Below, in pieces: positions 34,619 through 46,900 of a stretch of 64,000 bases of DNA (the first letter of the stretch is position 1; each line of letters starts with the position of its first letter). The translations under genes were made by a program, and so were the position numbers. The notes beneath the pieces were generated by a model. It made no database searches and had not been told where the DNA came from. It worked only from the letters and a program-made list of their open reading frames with translations. Source of the stretch: Hydractinia symbiolongicarpus (taxonomy: Eukaryota; Cnidaria; Hydrozoa; Anthoathecata; Hydractiniidae); NCBI RefSeq assembly GCF_029227915.1, contig NC_079880.1, forward strand, positions 23,684,501-23,748,500, read 5' to 3'.

Positions 34619-34884
34619 ACTCCTTAGGCTTTCCTAAAAAAACATAAGGCAGTCAAGTACTTTATTTCCTTGCATATAGGACTTTGGCCTATCTAACTGC
34701 ACAAAACAATTTTTGAGAGCATATAGTTGGATAAACATGGTCATTTCAAAAAAACATTACAAATTAGCTAATCAGCATTTTCTGCAACTGAAATGATGCA
34801 AAATAGCTACGATGCTAAACAATTAAACACAGCTAAGCATAAAAACGTGCAAGATTCAGAACTATGGAGATAAATGCTTTATAG

Positions 34885-35040
34885 CTTGAAAAAGAAAATT
34901 TTAAAAACAAAATGTACAGACAATACTTTCCCAATAAGAAAGTGACTAACTTTCTAAACAGATAGACACGCTCAAAAAGTAAGGCAAGGCAAAGGTGTCT
35001 TCGAAAACAACATCAAGAGGGGTGATTTGAGAAAGGTATT
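34885..35040. repeat. Dispersed repeat copy without the insertion
   Basis: Matches the two halves at 16660-16745 and 17522-17610 as one continuous stretch (AGACAATACTTTC, TCAAAAAGTAA, ACAACATCAAGAGG). It therefore gives a paralogous empty site for the 776-bp insertion. Confidence 0.75.
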
Positions 35041-35524
35041 GCATATCACCCTAGTTAGTTTTAAAAAAAGCATGCATCATTCTATTCATATTGAAACTGC
35101 TGGACAAGCAGGTTTCAACAGCATCTTTAATTGAGGATGAAAATCAGATGCCTCTCTAGGGACTAAAAGATCAGAATAAAAAAATTGTTAGATATATTAT
35201 ATATATATATATATATTATATATATGGTTGTATTGCTCATTATGGCTTAAATATAAGCACTTATACAATCTGTTTTTCTTTTAAATAAACTCCCCTTTCC
35301 CTTAACAGCAACATCCTGTTACAGTGTGCAAACTTTTTTTGAAAGTTTCTAAAAAAAGAAACAAGCATGTTTTACCATAGGTATAGGACCTTGCAAGATC
35401 GGGTAACTTTTTGAATTAATTTGAATTTCCACTTTTCCGAACTTGCCCGCCACTGGGTACAAGTTTTATTCCCATGAGGAAACATGAAAAGACAGAACAC
35501 ATGTTTTGGATGTAATCAAGGCAA

Positions 35525-35680
35525 ATTTTCACCTTGTAGTTTAGTGGTTAAATCTCTTCTTGCTCTTGGTGCGGGAGGCAGGGCTTTGATTCCTCCTGGA
35601 TATAATAGACAGGGTATATCTCTGGATATTTGTGAGGGTAGCCATGTAAAATATGAACGTCTTTCTATCTTTGGGCAAAG
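35525..35680 (+). repeat. tRNA-derived SINE-like element
   Basis: The head has an A-box-like TAGTTTAGTGGTTAAATC and, about 35 bases on, a B-box-like GGGCTTTGATTCC, the spacing of a tRNA-type polymerase III promoter. The body (GGGTATATCTC, TTTGTGAGGG, TAGCCATGTAAAATATG) recurs in the copy at 3540-3690. It cannot be a functional tRNA because no acceptor stem pairs. Confidence 0.65.
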
Positions 35681-36239
35681 GTCTATGCAGGGCTTTTTTT
35701 TGCGAATACTTGAAACTTTTTTAATTACTTGAATTTTTTTTTTTTAAAAAAACTTTTTGCACAGTGTATATAGCTAGCTAGCTAGCTACCTTATTTGACT
35801 TTACGAATTGTGTAAGTTTCTCAGCCAGGAGGCAAAGAAAGCAGGGTTATAAAAGCAAGACAGACATCGAAGCGGGAGAGCAGAAAAGTCAGACAGGTAT
35901 CCTGTCTACCCAGCAGCCAAAGAGCTCCAGCCTTCCATCAAACATTTTCGCCTGTTATGGATCCATGTAACAGAAACACTAAATATTATAATAGTATGGG
36001 GTGCTTTATTTCCCATAAATAGAATACACATTAGTTTGAAGGAACTTTAGAAAGATCAGATTAGTAAATCTAAATTTTAGAGATACCAAACATTGCATTC
36101 AACATAAAAATATTTAAATTTCCAGAAATAGCGGGTCCTCAGTTATAATATTGTTTCTTAATGAGAATTGGGACACGAATATACCATTTACGCAATATAA
36201 ATTTTGTGTAGTTGGCTCACCATTAGGTAAATGAAAGCG

Positions 36240-36290
36240 TTTCGAGAAGTTTCTAGAACGAAAACGAAAGTATATGGAATGTTCAAGAAA
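36240..36290 (+). promoter_or_regulatory. Two perfect heat-shock elements upstream of the Hsp40 gene
   Basis: Site 1 (36241-36258) is TTC-nn-GAA-nn-TTC-nn-GAA, four alternating pentamers without mismatch. Site 2 (36277-36289) is GAA-nn-TTC-nn-GAA. They lie about 140-190 bases before the start codon. A TTTATAAC box follows at about 36303. HSF1 trimers bind three or more such units. Confidence 0.88.
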
Positions 36291-36429
36291 AATGCGGATG
36301 TCTTTATAACAAGGCTGGCCGTATACGACTCTTCATAAAAACAACTTAATCTTCAAGGTAAGAACAAAGTAAATTTGTTGCTGTAAACTTCATTTTATTT
36401 CACTATCTTGTGAGAAATAAGTATTTGAA

Positions 36430-37506
36430 ATGGGAAAAGATTATTATTCAATGCTTGGTGTTTCTAAAACTGCTGATGGAGACACACTGAAGAAAGCTTA
36501 TCGAAAATTAGCATTAAAGTATCATCCTGACAAAAACAAAGAGCCAGGAGCCGCTGAGAAGTTTAAAGACATATCTGAAGCTTATGAAGTGTTAAGTGAC
36601 AAAGAAAAACGAAATATTTATGATCAATATGGAGAAGAGGGTCTAAAAGGTGGTGCTGCTGGATTCGGTGGACCACAAGGTGGTAGTTTCAGTTTTGGTC
36701 AAAATGGCGGATTTCAAACATTTACATTTACAAGTGGTGATGCATTTAAAACCTTTTCAAAAACATTTGGTGGAGATATGGGTGGGTTTGCTGGCTTTGA
36801 AGACTTGTTTGGTGGCTTTCCAGGAAGTTCAGCTCGTAGTAATCCATCAATGAATTCATTCATGTTTCGTGGACAAAATGCTGATGAACCAATGGACTTT
36901 GATAACTTTGATGGGGGACACCACAATTCCTTTCAAATGCCTAAGCGGCAGAAAATACAAGACCCACCTGTACAAAAAGATTTATTTGTTTCATTGGAAG
37001 ATTTAGCAAAAGGTTGTACGAAAAAAATTAAGATTACACGGCAAGTTTTAAGTGCAGATCAACAAAGTACGTACACAAATGAAAAAGTGTTAGTCATTGA
37101 TATCAAAAAAGGTTGGAAAGAAGGAACAAAAATAACCTTTGCTAAAGAAGGAGATCAAAAACTTGGACACGTACCGTCAGATATAATATTCACAATTAGA
37201 GATAAACAGCATAAATACTTCACAAGAGACAAAAATAATAATCTTATTTACAAAGCATGTGTATCATTACAGGATGCTTTATGTGGTGGAAACATTCCTA
37301 TACCAACTCTTGAAGGAAAACTTGTTAATATATCATGGACAGATGTATTACAACCTGGTTGCACAAAACGTATTGTTGGAGAAGGACTTCCGCTACCAAA
37401 GATGCCAATTCGAAAAGGAGATATAATCATTACATTTGACATAAACTTTCCAAAACATCTACCACCAGCAAGTAAAGAAGTGTTAAGAAATGCTATACCT
37501 GCATAG
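36430..37506 (+). CDS. DnaJ/Hsp40 class II (DNAJB1/4/5-like)
   Basis: 358 residues in one exon; human DNAJB1 has 340. It is a co-chaperone that stimulates Hsp70 ATPase and delivers clients, in the cytosol and nucleus. Seen in order: a J domain (1-70) starting [13 protein letters not shown] with the catalytic HPD at 32-34 and [12 protein letters not shown] at its end; a Gly/Phe region (about 72-150) with repeats such as GGFPGSS; no Cys-rich zinc domain, hence class II; and the client-binding barrels from about residue 178 ([20 protein letters not shown]) to [12 protein letters not shown]. The family's dimerisation tail follows. Intronless structure fits heat-induced genes. Perfect heat-shock elements upstream support induction by heat. 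A possible 5' leader intron starts at AAG|GTAAGA near 36358. DNAJB1, 4 and 5 cannot be separated. Confidence 0.95.
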   Translation: MGKDYYSMLGVSKTADGDTLKKAYRKLALKYHPDKNKEPGAAEKFKDISEAYEVLSDKEKRNIYDQYGEEGLKGGAAGFGGPQGGSFSFGQNGGFQTFTFTSGDAFKTFSKTFGGDMGGFAGFEDLFGGFPGSSARSNPSMNSFMFRGQNADEPMDFDNFDGGHHNSFQMPKRQKIQDPPVQKDLFVSLEDLAKGCTKKIKITRQVLSADQQSTYTNEKVLVIDIKKGWKEGTKITFAKEGDQKLGHVPSDIIFTIRDKQHKYFTRDKNNNLIYKACVSLQDALCGGNIPIPTLEGKLVNISWTDVLQPGCTKRIVGEGLPLPKMPIRKGDIIITFDINFPKHLPPASKEVLRNAIPA

Positions 37507-39829
37507 AATTGTGATACTGTAATAAGATCTATATAGCTGTAAATATTCTAATGTTTTGAAGATACTTTCATGTTGTATATGCCTGGTTGCTTTTTCTACA
37601 ATTTCATATATATTACCCACTGTACTTTTATGACCTAAAAATGTGACCAATATATATATAATATATACCTCTTTAAGATTATTACCGTTTTATTTTATTT
37701 GCAAGCGAAACTAAAAATTTGGTTGGGTTTTAACAATTTCATTTGAAAAATTACAAATAAAAAATTATTTAAAATTTAGGTTGTAATTTTTTTAAATGGA
37801 TTTTACCTATATTTTTTTATATTTCCCTAGTAAAGTGATAACAAGAAAAAAAGTTTTCTTATTGTAAATTTATTTTTTTATCTGATCAAAAAAATGTAAT
37901 TTTAACCCCAAAATATCACATTACTAAGCAAATTAAAAAAGACTATTTAAAAAGCATAAATATACTGACCAAATGTCTTATTTTATACTAAATACAACAT
38001 ACGTCCAAAAAAAGGAGATTACAAAATGGGAATCCCCATAGACATTATAAAAGCATTGATTTTTAGCTACATTTAACCAAGGAGTTTGATTTAACTGCTT
38101 TGAATTGTTATACCCACTATTTTTCTAAAAAGATTTTTTTTTTAAATTTTAAGATGGTGTTTCCTCAGAAAATTATTTATTTAAAGAAAGGCTTGTTTCG
38201 GTTCCATTTATTCCATTAAACTAACTACCTTAGTGGAATAAATTTTGCGGAATTAAATTTGGCGATTTCGCGAATATTTAGTCTTTTTAGGATTACTTTT
38301 GTCAAAATAATAAGTCCGTTGTGTTTGCCTAAATTTGCCTCTGTCACGACACACGTGCTTTGTTTATACATTTTGGATACAGAAATAAATTATTAGTCGG
38401 TAGCTTTCCTCCAGGACCTGAAAAATTTTGGTGCGTTAATGACGATTTCTCTGATTGGTACATTCTTGGGTGTTGATTAAGGACAAAATTCCTTTTAACT
38501 ATTTAATGAATAGAAAACTTCGCTGAAATAAATTCATTGATCATGAAAATTATGTAATAGTATTTAACCAATTCCCGAAAAATAAATTCATAAAAAATGA
38601 TGGTAACTATCCATTCGAAAAATTAAATTCTTGCGAAATCTAAAAAAATCCAAAATTTTGTTTGTCAAAATCGCAAAATTAAATCGCGAAAATATAAAAA
38701 TATATTCCATTAAGGGGGCTACCGAACGGCTGTTGGTTTTCGACTTTACTGACTTACACGAAAGTCGAGCTGATGAAAAACAAAAATGGCTATTTTTCCG
38801 GCATGTATGTAATTTACAGGCTCGAACACACAGATATATCTAGAATTTTTATCTTCTCCAGACTTGGTCATGTTTTCATCCAGAATGAGTCTTGCTGAAA
38901 TATTTCTTTGTAATATACTTTTCGAAAATATTGAACGAGCGAGCAAAGTACGCTGGTCTGTTCATTGCGCAAAACGCGTTTACCGGTTTTTTAATTTGTT
39001 CGCGGGATACACGGAATGTGAGCATTATAACCGGTTCGTAGCACCTTTAAGATAAATGCTCTCAATTCAAAACATTCGGTTCCATGAAATGATATTGCAA
39101 GTAAAGATCGAATGTTATTAATTAACAACAATTTTAACAACAAATAGATTGATTTCTGTCGAGCACAAAAAATGGATTAAGTGACCAGATACGTGTTAAA
39201 TTTCGGAGGTTTTATACTGGAAAATAAAAAAAGAAGTAGGAAAGGCAAAATTATTTATCTCCATAGTTTTTTCCCAAATTCAAGATCTTACCTAACAATT
39301 TTCCTCGCCCTTGACGGCGCCGAGGAATATATATAAAAAAACAATCCAGGGATGCTCGAAAAAAGTTCAACTTTTTTTTGATTATATTTTATTTGTAGAA
39401 AAATAGAGAGCTCTGTTTATTCAAATACTCTTATACAACTCCCGCCAAATTCTATAATTTAAAAATTCCTAAATCCTACATATATATATACAAACATAGC
39501 GAAAACGGAGACGATTAGGTTAGAAGGAAAATACAATTATTTTCACAAATGCATACAAAGAGGAATACGTGCAAAGTAGACACACATCAATTGTATGAGT
39601 TACAAAGTTGATAAATATACTACGACTTGCAAACATCGTTTCTTGGTACTATTTCTATATACGCGAATAAAAATATGACTAATTGTTAGCTAAAACTATT
39701 TTTATGCATAAAAAAAGAGAAATGCGATAAAAATAAGAGAACATTTAAAGGGATATTTTGCGACCTAGTTACCATGGATATATTGATTTACGTCATACAT
39801 TGGATCGCTATTAAATTTTTGTGATCTTA
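37507..39829. other. Spacer between the Hsp40 and Pax genes
   Basis: It should hold the Hsp40 3' UTR. Repeats with the CGCGAAATT-type motif lie at 38236-38285 and 38575-38700 (TCGCAAAATTAAATCGCGAA). A small palindrome, CCTCG...CGAGG, lies at about 39305-39327. No gene is supported; the open frames 38631-38843 and 38746-38946 are antisense overlaps in repeat sequence. Confidence 0.55.
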
Positions 39830-40211
39830 AGGCTGATCTCCATTAAGCCAATTTTGGTCGCTCGGGCTCCAGCAATTGGAATGTGAGCATGCGCATAAGG
39901 TTGTTTACGTAAAATTGCGTAACATCAGCTGTTCGCTGAGATCGCTAAAGCAGAACTTTTTCAGCGATCGTTGGCGATTTTTGACGTCACAAATCTTTAA
40001 CAGCCAATCAGAATCAAGGTTATAAACATTATGCTAAAAAAAATGTGCTAAAATATTTTTCTGCGGAAGAGTAAAAATAAAATTTATGTTTTCACTTTAA
40101 ACTTTTATCGCTCATCTCACTTCGCTATGGCATATGGAGATTTAGTAGTCGCTTATCCACCCGGATCGCTAGAGCCCGAACGACCGAAATTCGCCTAATA
40201 GAGATCAGCCT
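39830..40211. mobile_element. MITE with about 45-bp terminal inverted repeats, PIF/Harbinger-like
   Basis: The left end AGGCTGATCTCCATTA and the right end (its imperfect reverse complement, finishing AGAGATCAGCCT) continue in parallel through CGGTCG/GGTCGCTCGGGCTC, for about 45 bases. Both ends are bordered by TTA (39827-39829 and 40212-40214), a 3-bp target duplication typical of PIF/Harbinger. The element is 382 bp with no coding frame. It lies about 100 bases past the stop codon of the Pax gene. Confidence 0.85.
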
Positions 40212-40314
40212 TTAAACTCGCGCTCTGGTGAAAACATTGAAAAAAGATCAGTATCATTTCCTTGTTTCATGTGAATACATATTTCGAGGATTGACTACTC
40301 ATCAAATCTTTCGC

Positions 40315-43300
40315 TTAATTACCGTGCGCCACGTGTGTACCTCGTAAAGCTAATAAATTCGAACCCATCATTTTCATTGTCAGCTGGTCTGGCCTTTGAA
40401 ATTGTACATTTTGCATTCCGTTACCGACTTGGTTCTGCAAGCTAAACATATTTTGTTGTCCTTGTAGCGATGACAACGTCGATAATACATTCGTTGGCGA
40501 CGTGGAGTTTGTTAAGCCTTGAACCATGTTTTTCGGCATGTTGGGTAGCGACATATTTAAACCGAAAGATGAGTTCAATACATTCCCGTTAGATGAAATA
40601 TTTACTGCTTGTTGATATGGCGACCCATCCGTTAACACACTAACGAAATTATTTGGCCATGTAAAGTCTGCGTTTAAACCATGCTGCGCTAGAGAACGTT
40701 CATTTTCGAAGGTGGGTGTAAATCCAGTTACTCCTTGTCCAGTAAGATTCTGTAAATTAGTTAAGTTAGTAAGTCCAGTGTTCATTGCGTTCAACGTGGC
40801 AACATTATTTATGCCTGCTGCGTAAGCATTCAAAGATAAGCCGTTTAAGTTATTCACGCCGTTGGAGTATTGTCCGATATTTTGAAAAGAATTTAAAGCG
40901 CCATTAATTTGGTTTAACGCGGCATTCATACTGTTTACAGCCGCCATGTTACTGTTTGAAGGGAAAACTGTGTTGTATTTGTACCACGTGGGAGATACCT
41001 TTTGTGACATGATTGGCTAAAAAGAGAAAGAGAGTAATGAGAATTTAAACATAAATATAAATTGTAACAAAACATAATAGAATCTCCCAAAACTATATGT
41101 AGTAGTAGGAGGCCGGCGTGGTGTGTCATTCGCCTGTATGTTCAGTCAACACGTTAGTACTTGCATTGGCACTTGTCGAGTATCGACATTATTTTTGAAA
41201 GGCTGTCTCAATAATTCTCTTCAAAAATACCACACTAAGACAAAACTAGATATATTGAGTATATCACTAGATAAACCTTCATCTAGAAGAAGTTGTGAAG
41301 CTAAAGACGGGTTTGCACCGAATACTTACATCTGCGTGTCCCACAGGACTTTCGTTATATCTTTTTCGTTTCAAATCTGGGCTCAGTGTACCATTACCGG
41401 TCGAGTTTCCTGATTTATTGTTATTATTTTCTTCTTTGTCCGGTCTTAATGGTGAATGGCCTCGTTTATGGCCTCGCTCTCCATGTTCAGATTCTGTATG
41501 ACTTGACGAGCCATGAGGAAGTCGATCAGAAAGACTTTCGTTGCGTTGGCGACGTCTTTCATCTAAAAAGTAGTTATTTGATGTTGAGAATATTTTAGTT
41601 GGAGTGCACACGTGGAAACCAACTAAAAATGTTTTAAGATATTTTTGACATAAATATAACGACAGACATTTACAATTTTAAGGAATTAACTTTTAGATTT
41701 GACGAACCAAGTTAAATTTGAGAGAAGTTTCATACTTTTGTGAACAAAAAGTAACGAAGTTTCATGAAGTTTATTAAAAAATGAACATTTGCCGAACAAA
41801 ATGATCCAGATTTCACGTTACCGCGATCTTAATCATGTTTCCTAGTAGTGTTTTTTAGAAATCAAACTATTTCGGGTGTATTAAAACAAAAAGATTTTTA
41901 AAAAAATATATATATCAATAGACTATAGATTATGCAAGAATATAATAGCAAACGTACCCTCAGGCGTATCACCTTCTTTATGTTCACCACTTCCCGCACT
42001 GATAATCGTTGAACTAGGAGATATATCAGGATGAGGCAAATGAGATGTATCTTGATGATGTATGGGTGTGCCTTCTCGTAATGACGGCGGTAGATCATCT
42101 ATATGAACAGCCGGAGGCGGCACATCGTTGAGACCATCCTGGTCATTAAAATGTTGGGCGTTTACTAATTGTTGGTAACTAACATCTGTGTTTTTATATT
42201 TACGATCTGGTGATAACTGTGTTAACGGTAGGTTTAATAGCTGTTGTTGTTGTTGTTGTTGTTGCATCGGTAACATAGGGAAGCCAGCATTAAAAGTAAA
42301 AGGAAATTGACCGTAACCATTCTCAGAGTTGTTTGCTGTCATGCCATTTAGACCGTTAAAAGGTCCGAAGTTACCCAACGTAAAACCATTCATCATTCCG
42401 AAGCCATTTTGTTTCTGAAGTTCTTCCTGTTTTATTTTCGCTTCCTTTGTTTCTTTTTCGGCAGCATGATTACGTAATATTCTATTTATAGAACTAACGC
42501 TTGGTACGTTACCGTTATCACATATTCCTTCACCAAGTAAAGAATTTCTTATCTCCCATGCAAACATACACGGGTTTTCTTCTTTAAGTTTTACTATACG
42601 ACACACTACTTTAGGCGTTGCCACCTTTGGCTTACTACCGCCAATAGCGCCAGGGCGTACTGAACCAGTTTCGTAATAACGTCCTAGAATTTTACTGACA
42701 CAGCCATGAGATACTAATAATTGTCTTGAAATTTCCGAAGGGCGGACACCACATTGAGCAAGCTCGATAATTCTGTGGCGCATGTAATCCGGTAAAGGTC
42801 GTCCATTGACGAATACTCCACCCAACTGGTTGACACCACCAGGATCTAAATAAAAAAGTACATAAACATCTACGTTGGTGCGCGCTATGGAATATGGCGC
42901 AACTAATATTTAAAGAAAAATAACCTCCTCCGCAGGGAGAAACCGTGTACGTACCATTTATTGTGAATTTACTTTCGCTGAAAGGCATTCCTGTATGAAA
43001 AAATAATGACAAAAATATATACGTCCTCCCACAAAAAAATATTCTTCAGAATGATTCTATTTTATAACTAAAACTGCCATGATATATTCGGAACAGTTTG
43101 CAGGTCTAAGTAACACAGGTGCACGTGTTAGTACATGTACTTAATTAACCTACTTCGTACCCAGCTCTTTTTTATTCAGTAGCTTAATGTACACATGTTT
43201 AGGCGGGTGTTAAATTAGTCGGAAAATATGAAAGACGAAATAATTAACACTTAATTAATACAGCATAAATTTACATGTTATTGTTTTGGCTTTAAGTAAA

Positions 43301-43987
43301 TAATTTGCTAATTAAGAAACTGGTAAACACGCAAGTTATAAGCGTGTTTTAATAAAACTTGAAGTATATTTTATAGAAATAAATATTAACAAGTGTGGGT
43401 AAAATTCGTGCACGGTGAAATATATTTGGCGCGAAAAATTTATGTGCGAGTTTTTTTTAACGTTTCGCTAAAATAAGGTTTGAACAAAATACATTAAAGT
43501 TATCACTGCGCATGTTTCTATTGCTTCTCTGAAAAAGGTTATATTTCTACAGTCAAAAAAAAAAATTTGTTTTATTGACCAATGACATCGCTACAAAGTC
43601 AACATTTCAGTGGATTTGCTTTTTTATTTTTAAACAAACGATATTTCTCCTTTGACTCTCCTTTTTTTGAAATGCATCAAACATGAAACAAGTGAGATTA
43701 AGAATCATGCAGTGTGTTTCAAGGACAAAAGTTAAATGACTTTTATAAGAATTCAAATTAAATTAACTCATTCAAGTTCCAAGGAAATGATTTTTAATGT
43801 CCTCGTTTTGGGGAATTTTGAAAATACCTTTCAAACAGTTAGCAAAAAACTTAAAAATTTGCGTCACCAATTGATTTGTATATACATATGACGAGAGATA
43901 CTTCGGTCTCGATTACTACAAAACACAAAGAGCTATACCTTTCTCATCGTGCATGCCAGCATCAAATGATCGAGGCGAATGATCCAT
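40315..43987 (-). CDS. PaxA: PaxA / Pox-neuro-like paired-domain transcription factor, 5 exons
   Basis: Exons: 43987-43939, 42990-42955, 42845-41958, 41562-41330, 41016-40315; phases agree and give 635 residues. DNA-binding developmental regulator acting in the nucleus. The paired domain spans about residues 31-158 ([76 protein letters not shown]). [18 protein letters not shown] and the LKEEN-x-x-MFAWEI segment are closer to Pox neuro and cnidarian PaxA than to Pax6 or Pax2/5/8. No homeodomain or octapeptide is visible, in keeping with Pox neuro. The rest is low-complexity: an eight-Gln run, a DERRRQRN basic patch, a four-Asn run, and a long Asn/Leu-rich C-terminal exon. The first start ([17 protein letters not shown]) is inferred from a phase-matched exon; an alternative is the ATG at 42988. 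Subfamily assignment rests on memory of motifs. Confidence 0.88.
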
Positions 43988-46900
43988 CACTTTAAAGATC
44001 AGATCTAGATAAAGCGAAATGTATCATTAAATCATGCATGGTCACATTTGCTTGATTAAAATTCCTCCGTACTTGTTGGTACAGCGTAGTGGAAAATTTG
44101 AAAAATGGAAAATTTAAATTTAAAAGAAAGCTTCCTAACACTAAACCCATAAAGGTGCATCTGCACTCAAAAACGAATTGAAATAGAGAATTGAATCTGA
44201 TTGTTTAATGAACAGAAATGGAAAGAATTAAAAATAAATAAAAAAATAGCTGGTACCCAAGAAAAAAAGGTTCGTTCCGATCCGTTCTGCTTTTCAGTGG
44301 AAATTCATCAACACTGAGTCCACTCACAAAAGGTCTGCTCTATTCGTGCCTACTTATTTCCGTGTAAATTTGCTTGTATTATTTTTCGCGCAATTCTAAA
44401 CTTTCCCGCAAATAGTAAAATTATAAAATTTTAGACAATATAGATGTCCGTCTTTATGTAAACTGTAGAATTAAAGCACAAAATTTAGGGCATAATTGTT
44501 GTACTAAACTTCGCGCGAAATGCACGAAAAAATTGCGCGAATACGCGAACATTAATTTGAATAAGTACATAAAAGTTAGCCCTAAAGTCTTCCTTGATAA
44601 TATTTAGTAAAAAAATGAGTCTACATAGACGTGAACAAAGCACAATTTTTATAACGAGTGAAAAATTCTTAAAATACTGGAATTTAAAGCTGAAAAGGAT
44701 TTGTAAGGCGTTCTTGGAAATAACAAGAAAAGTGACTCAGATTCATCTTGAAGGAAGCCTTTAAATGTTCTTAACTTTTCCAATTTAAAGCTTCAAAATG
44801 TTTTTGGATTGTTTTTAATTTTCCTCTTATATTGGCATTTTTAAAGTTGAAAGCAGAATTTTATTGCCCAAGCGTAAAATGTACTTAACATGTTCTAAAT
44901 TTTGAACCTTTGAAGCCTATGTTTTTACAACATTAAAATTCTAACCAAGGTTGTCATTATTCGTATTTTTCTTTGCACTTATGGTTTTTATTCACTTTTA
45001 TAGAACGTGTCAAGTTTAAAAGAAAATGGATTTACTTCATTTTCTACAAATCCGGAGTATGTCAAATTGAGCTAAACAGCCATCCACAGCATCCCATTTT
45101 ATAACGAATACCCAACGACTACTACACGCTTTTTTATAAGAATTTGATTCCTAAGAATATTAAGCTAGGTCTATGGTTTAGAAAGAATTTCGGTATTCTT
45201 AAAAAGGATGGGTATATTAGCTAACTATCGTTACATATGATTTAGAAATATTAATTGCTGGGTAGAAATGTTTTTATAAAACTTTGTTGAGGTTCTTCTA
45301 ACACTTTTTTAAGGACTCCTTTTGTTCAATATCAGCCTAAATGTTTTTAAAATTGTATACACAAAAAATCTTGTAAATAAAAATAATCTCGTTAGGAGTT
45401 GTGTTTTATAGTTCTATCTATATTTTTTTTTATCCTTTTTCTTCTTCTGACTTTTCTCTGACCCTGATATGCGGATAATTCTAAACCGTCACTGAATTCA
45501 AGGCTGGGTGTAAATAACCTATAGGCTCTTATAAACAAAACGTTGGATTCAAATCCAGTCAAAAAATGTCAGTCTGATGGTCTGAAAAAAAAATACAAAT
45601 ACCTACATCGTGTGTGTATACCTTTATTAATCCAAGGTTTTTTAAGCCAGCGCCACTAAAATCCACCAATGTGAACATAGTCATAAATTTAATATCGACA
45701 TAATACCAATATAGATTTTTTTAATATAAATATTTTTACTACCTAACTAGATTTTATCATACCCTTTTTCAAATTCATATACATACATAAATATATATAT
45801 ATATATATATCTGTTATTATTATTGTTATTATTATTACATTTGTTTATTATTTTTTTCCCTCTCTTGAATGTCGCTATTTCTTCTTTTTTACAATATGGC
45901 TGTGTTCTTCGTAAACGAAGAAACCTGTCCTCTTTTGTTAAAACAGTTTTCGAGATACAGGTGTATTTTTAGCTTCTCTATAAGAAACCTACGTGAAGAG
46001 ATCTGCCATTGAGCATAGAATTTTGATCGCAAAAGGGTGGCGAAATATGCTCAAAATGCTCTACCTGTTTTTTCTAACACTCTCCTTCATTTTTTGATCG
46101 CTTTTTACTGTTGCGGTTACCGTACATTTGGTTTTACGTGGGAGGGTGCAGTGCAAAAAAATTTAAAGAGATTTAATTTATCAATGCGGTATTTTACTGA
46201 AGGAGCTGTGTTCAATTTAGGCACGTAAAGAAATACTTTACCAAAGCAAAAAATAATATAGTTTAAAATTATCCATGCAAATGCAAGGACGTGATTTTTT
46301 TTATATATTTCCTATTATATATTTAAATTTTCATCAATTTTTACTTTTCAAAGTGAAAGAAAAAAAATGATACTTTTATTGTAAAGGAAACTATTTGCAG
46401 ACTCAAACTAATTAACTTTTATTTTTCCATACGCACCACGAAAATCCTAAGGATTTTTTTGGTCATTATTTGCGCGTTCGTTTGAAAACACTTGTTTACG
46501 ATCAAACAAAGAAACATTTCCCTTACTGATCATTTGAAGTTTGATTTCATGATCTTGTGCCCAATTTTTTTTCAAATATTTTCATCTTCATAAAAATAAA
46601 AGTAGAGCTAATTTCAAAATTTTTACATAATGAGAATTTGCAGAACAGGTTGCAAATTTTATGCTGATTTTTGTTTATCGTGCAATTCGTGAGTAACTAA
46701 TGTTTCCTTACTTACTTACTTACTTTTCCTGTGAAGGCAGCCCTGCAATAAAGTAATGAAATTTGGCTAACTAATAAGGACCATCAAGATATGTAGAAAG
46801 TGATTTGATAATCATCATACTGAACAACAAAACAATGTTCTACAACAACTTTCTCCTCTTTTATGTAAAATATGTTTCTTATTTTGTGATTTTTATTTTC

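Larger units (their letters stand above)
34619..36240. other. Spacer between the carrier and Hsp40 genes
   Basis: A divergent intergenic region. It holds the dispersed repeat copy at 34885-35040, an (AT)n run at about 35196-35226, a SINE-like element at 35525-35680 and TAGCTAGCTAGCTAG at about 35770. The open frame 35484-35732 runs through the SINE and is not a gene. Confidence 0.6.

Noticed and set aside
35484-35732. 82-codon ORF upstream of the Hsp40 gene
   Set aside because: It spans the SINE-like element and has no protein-like features.
41330-41562. Basic exon of the Pax gene as a partial homeodomain
   Set aside because: Only a DERRRQRN patch; no WFxNRR helix or other homeodomain landmarks.
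45530-45565. B-box-like GGATTCAAATCCAG, possible tRNA
   Set aside because: No A box at suitable distance and no cloverleaf stems; at most a SINE scrap.
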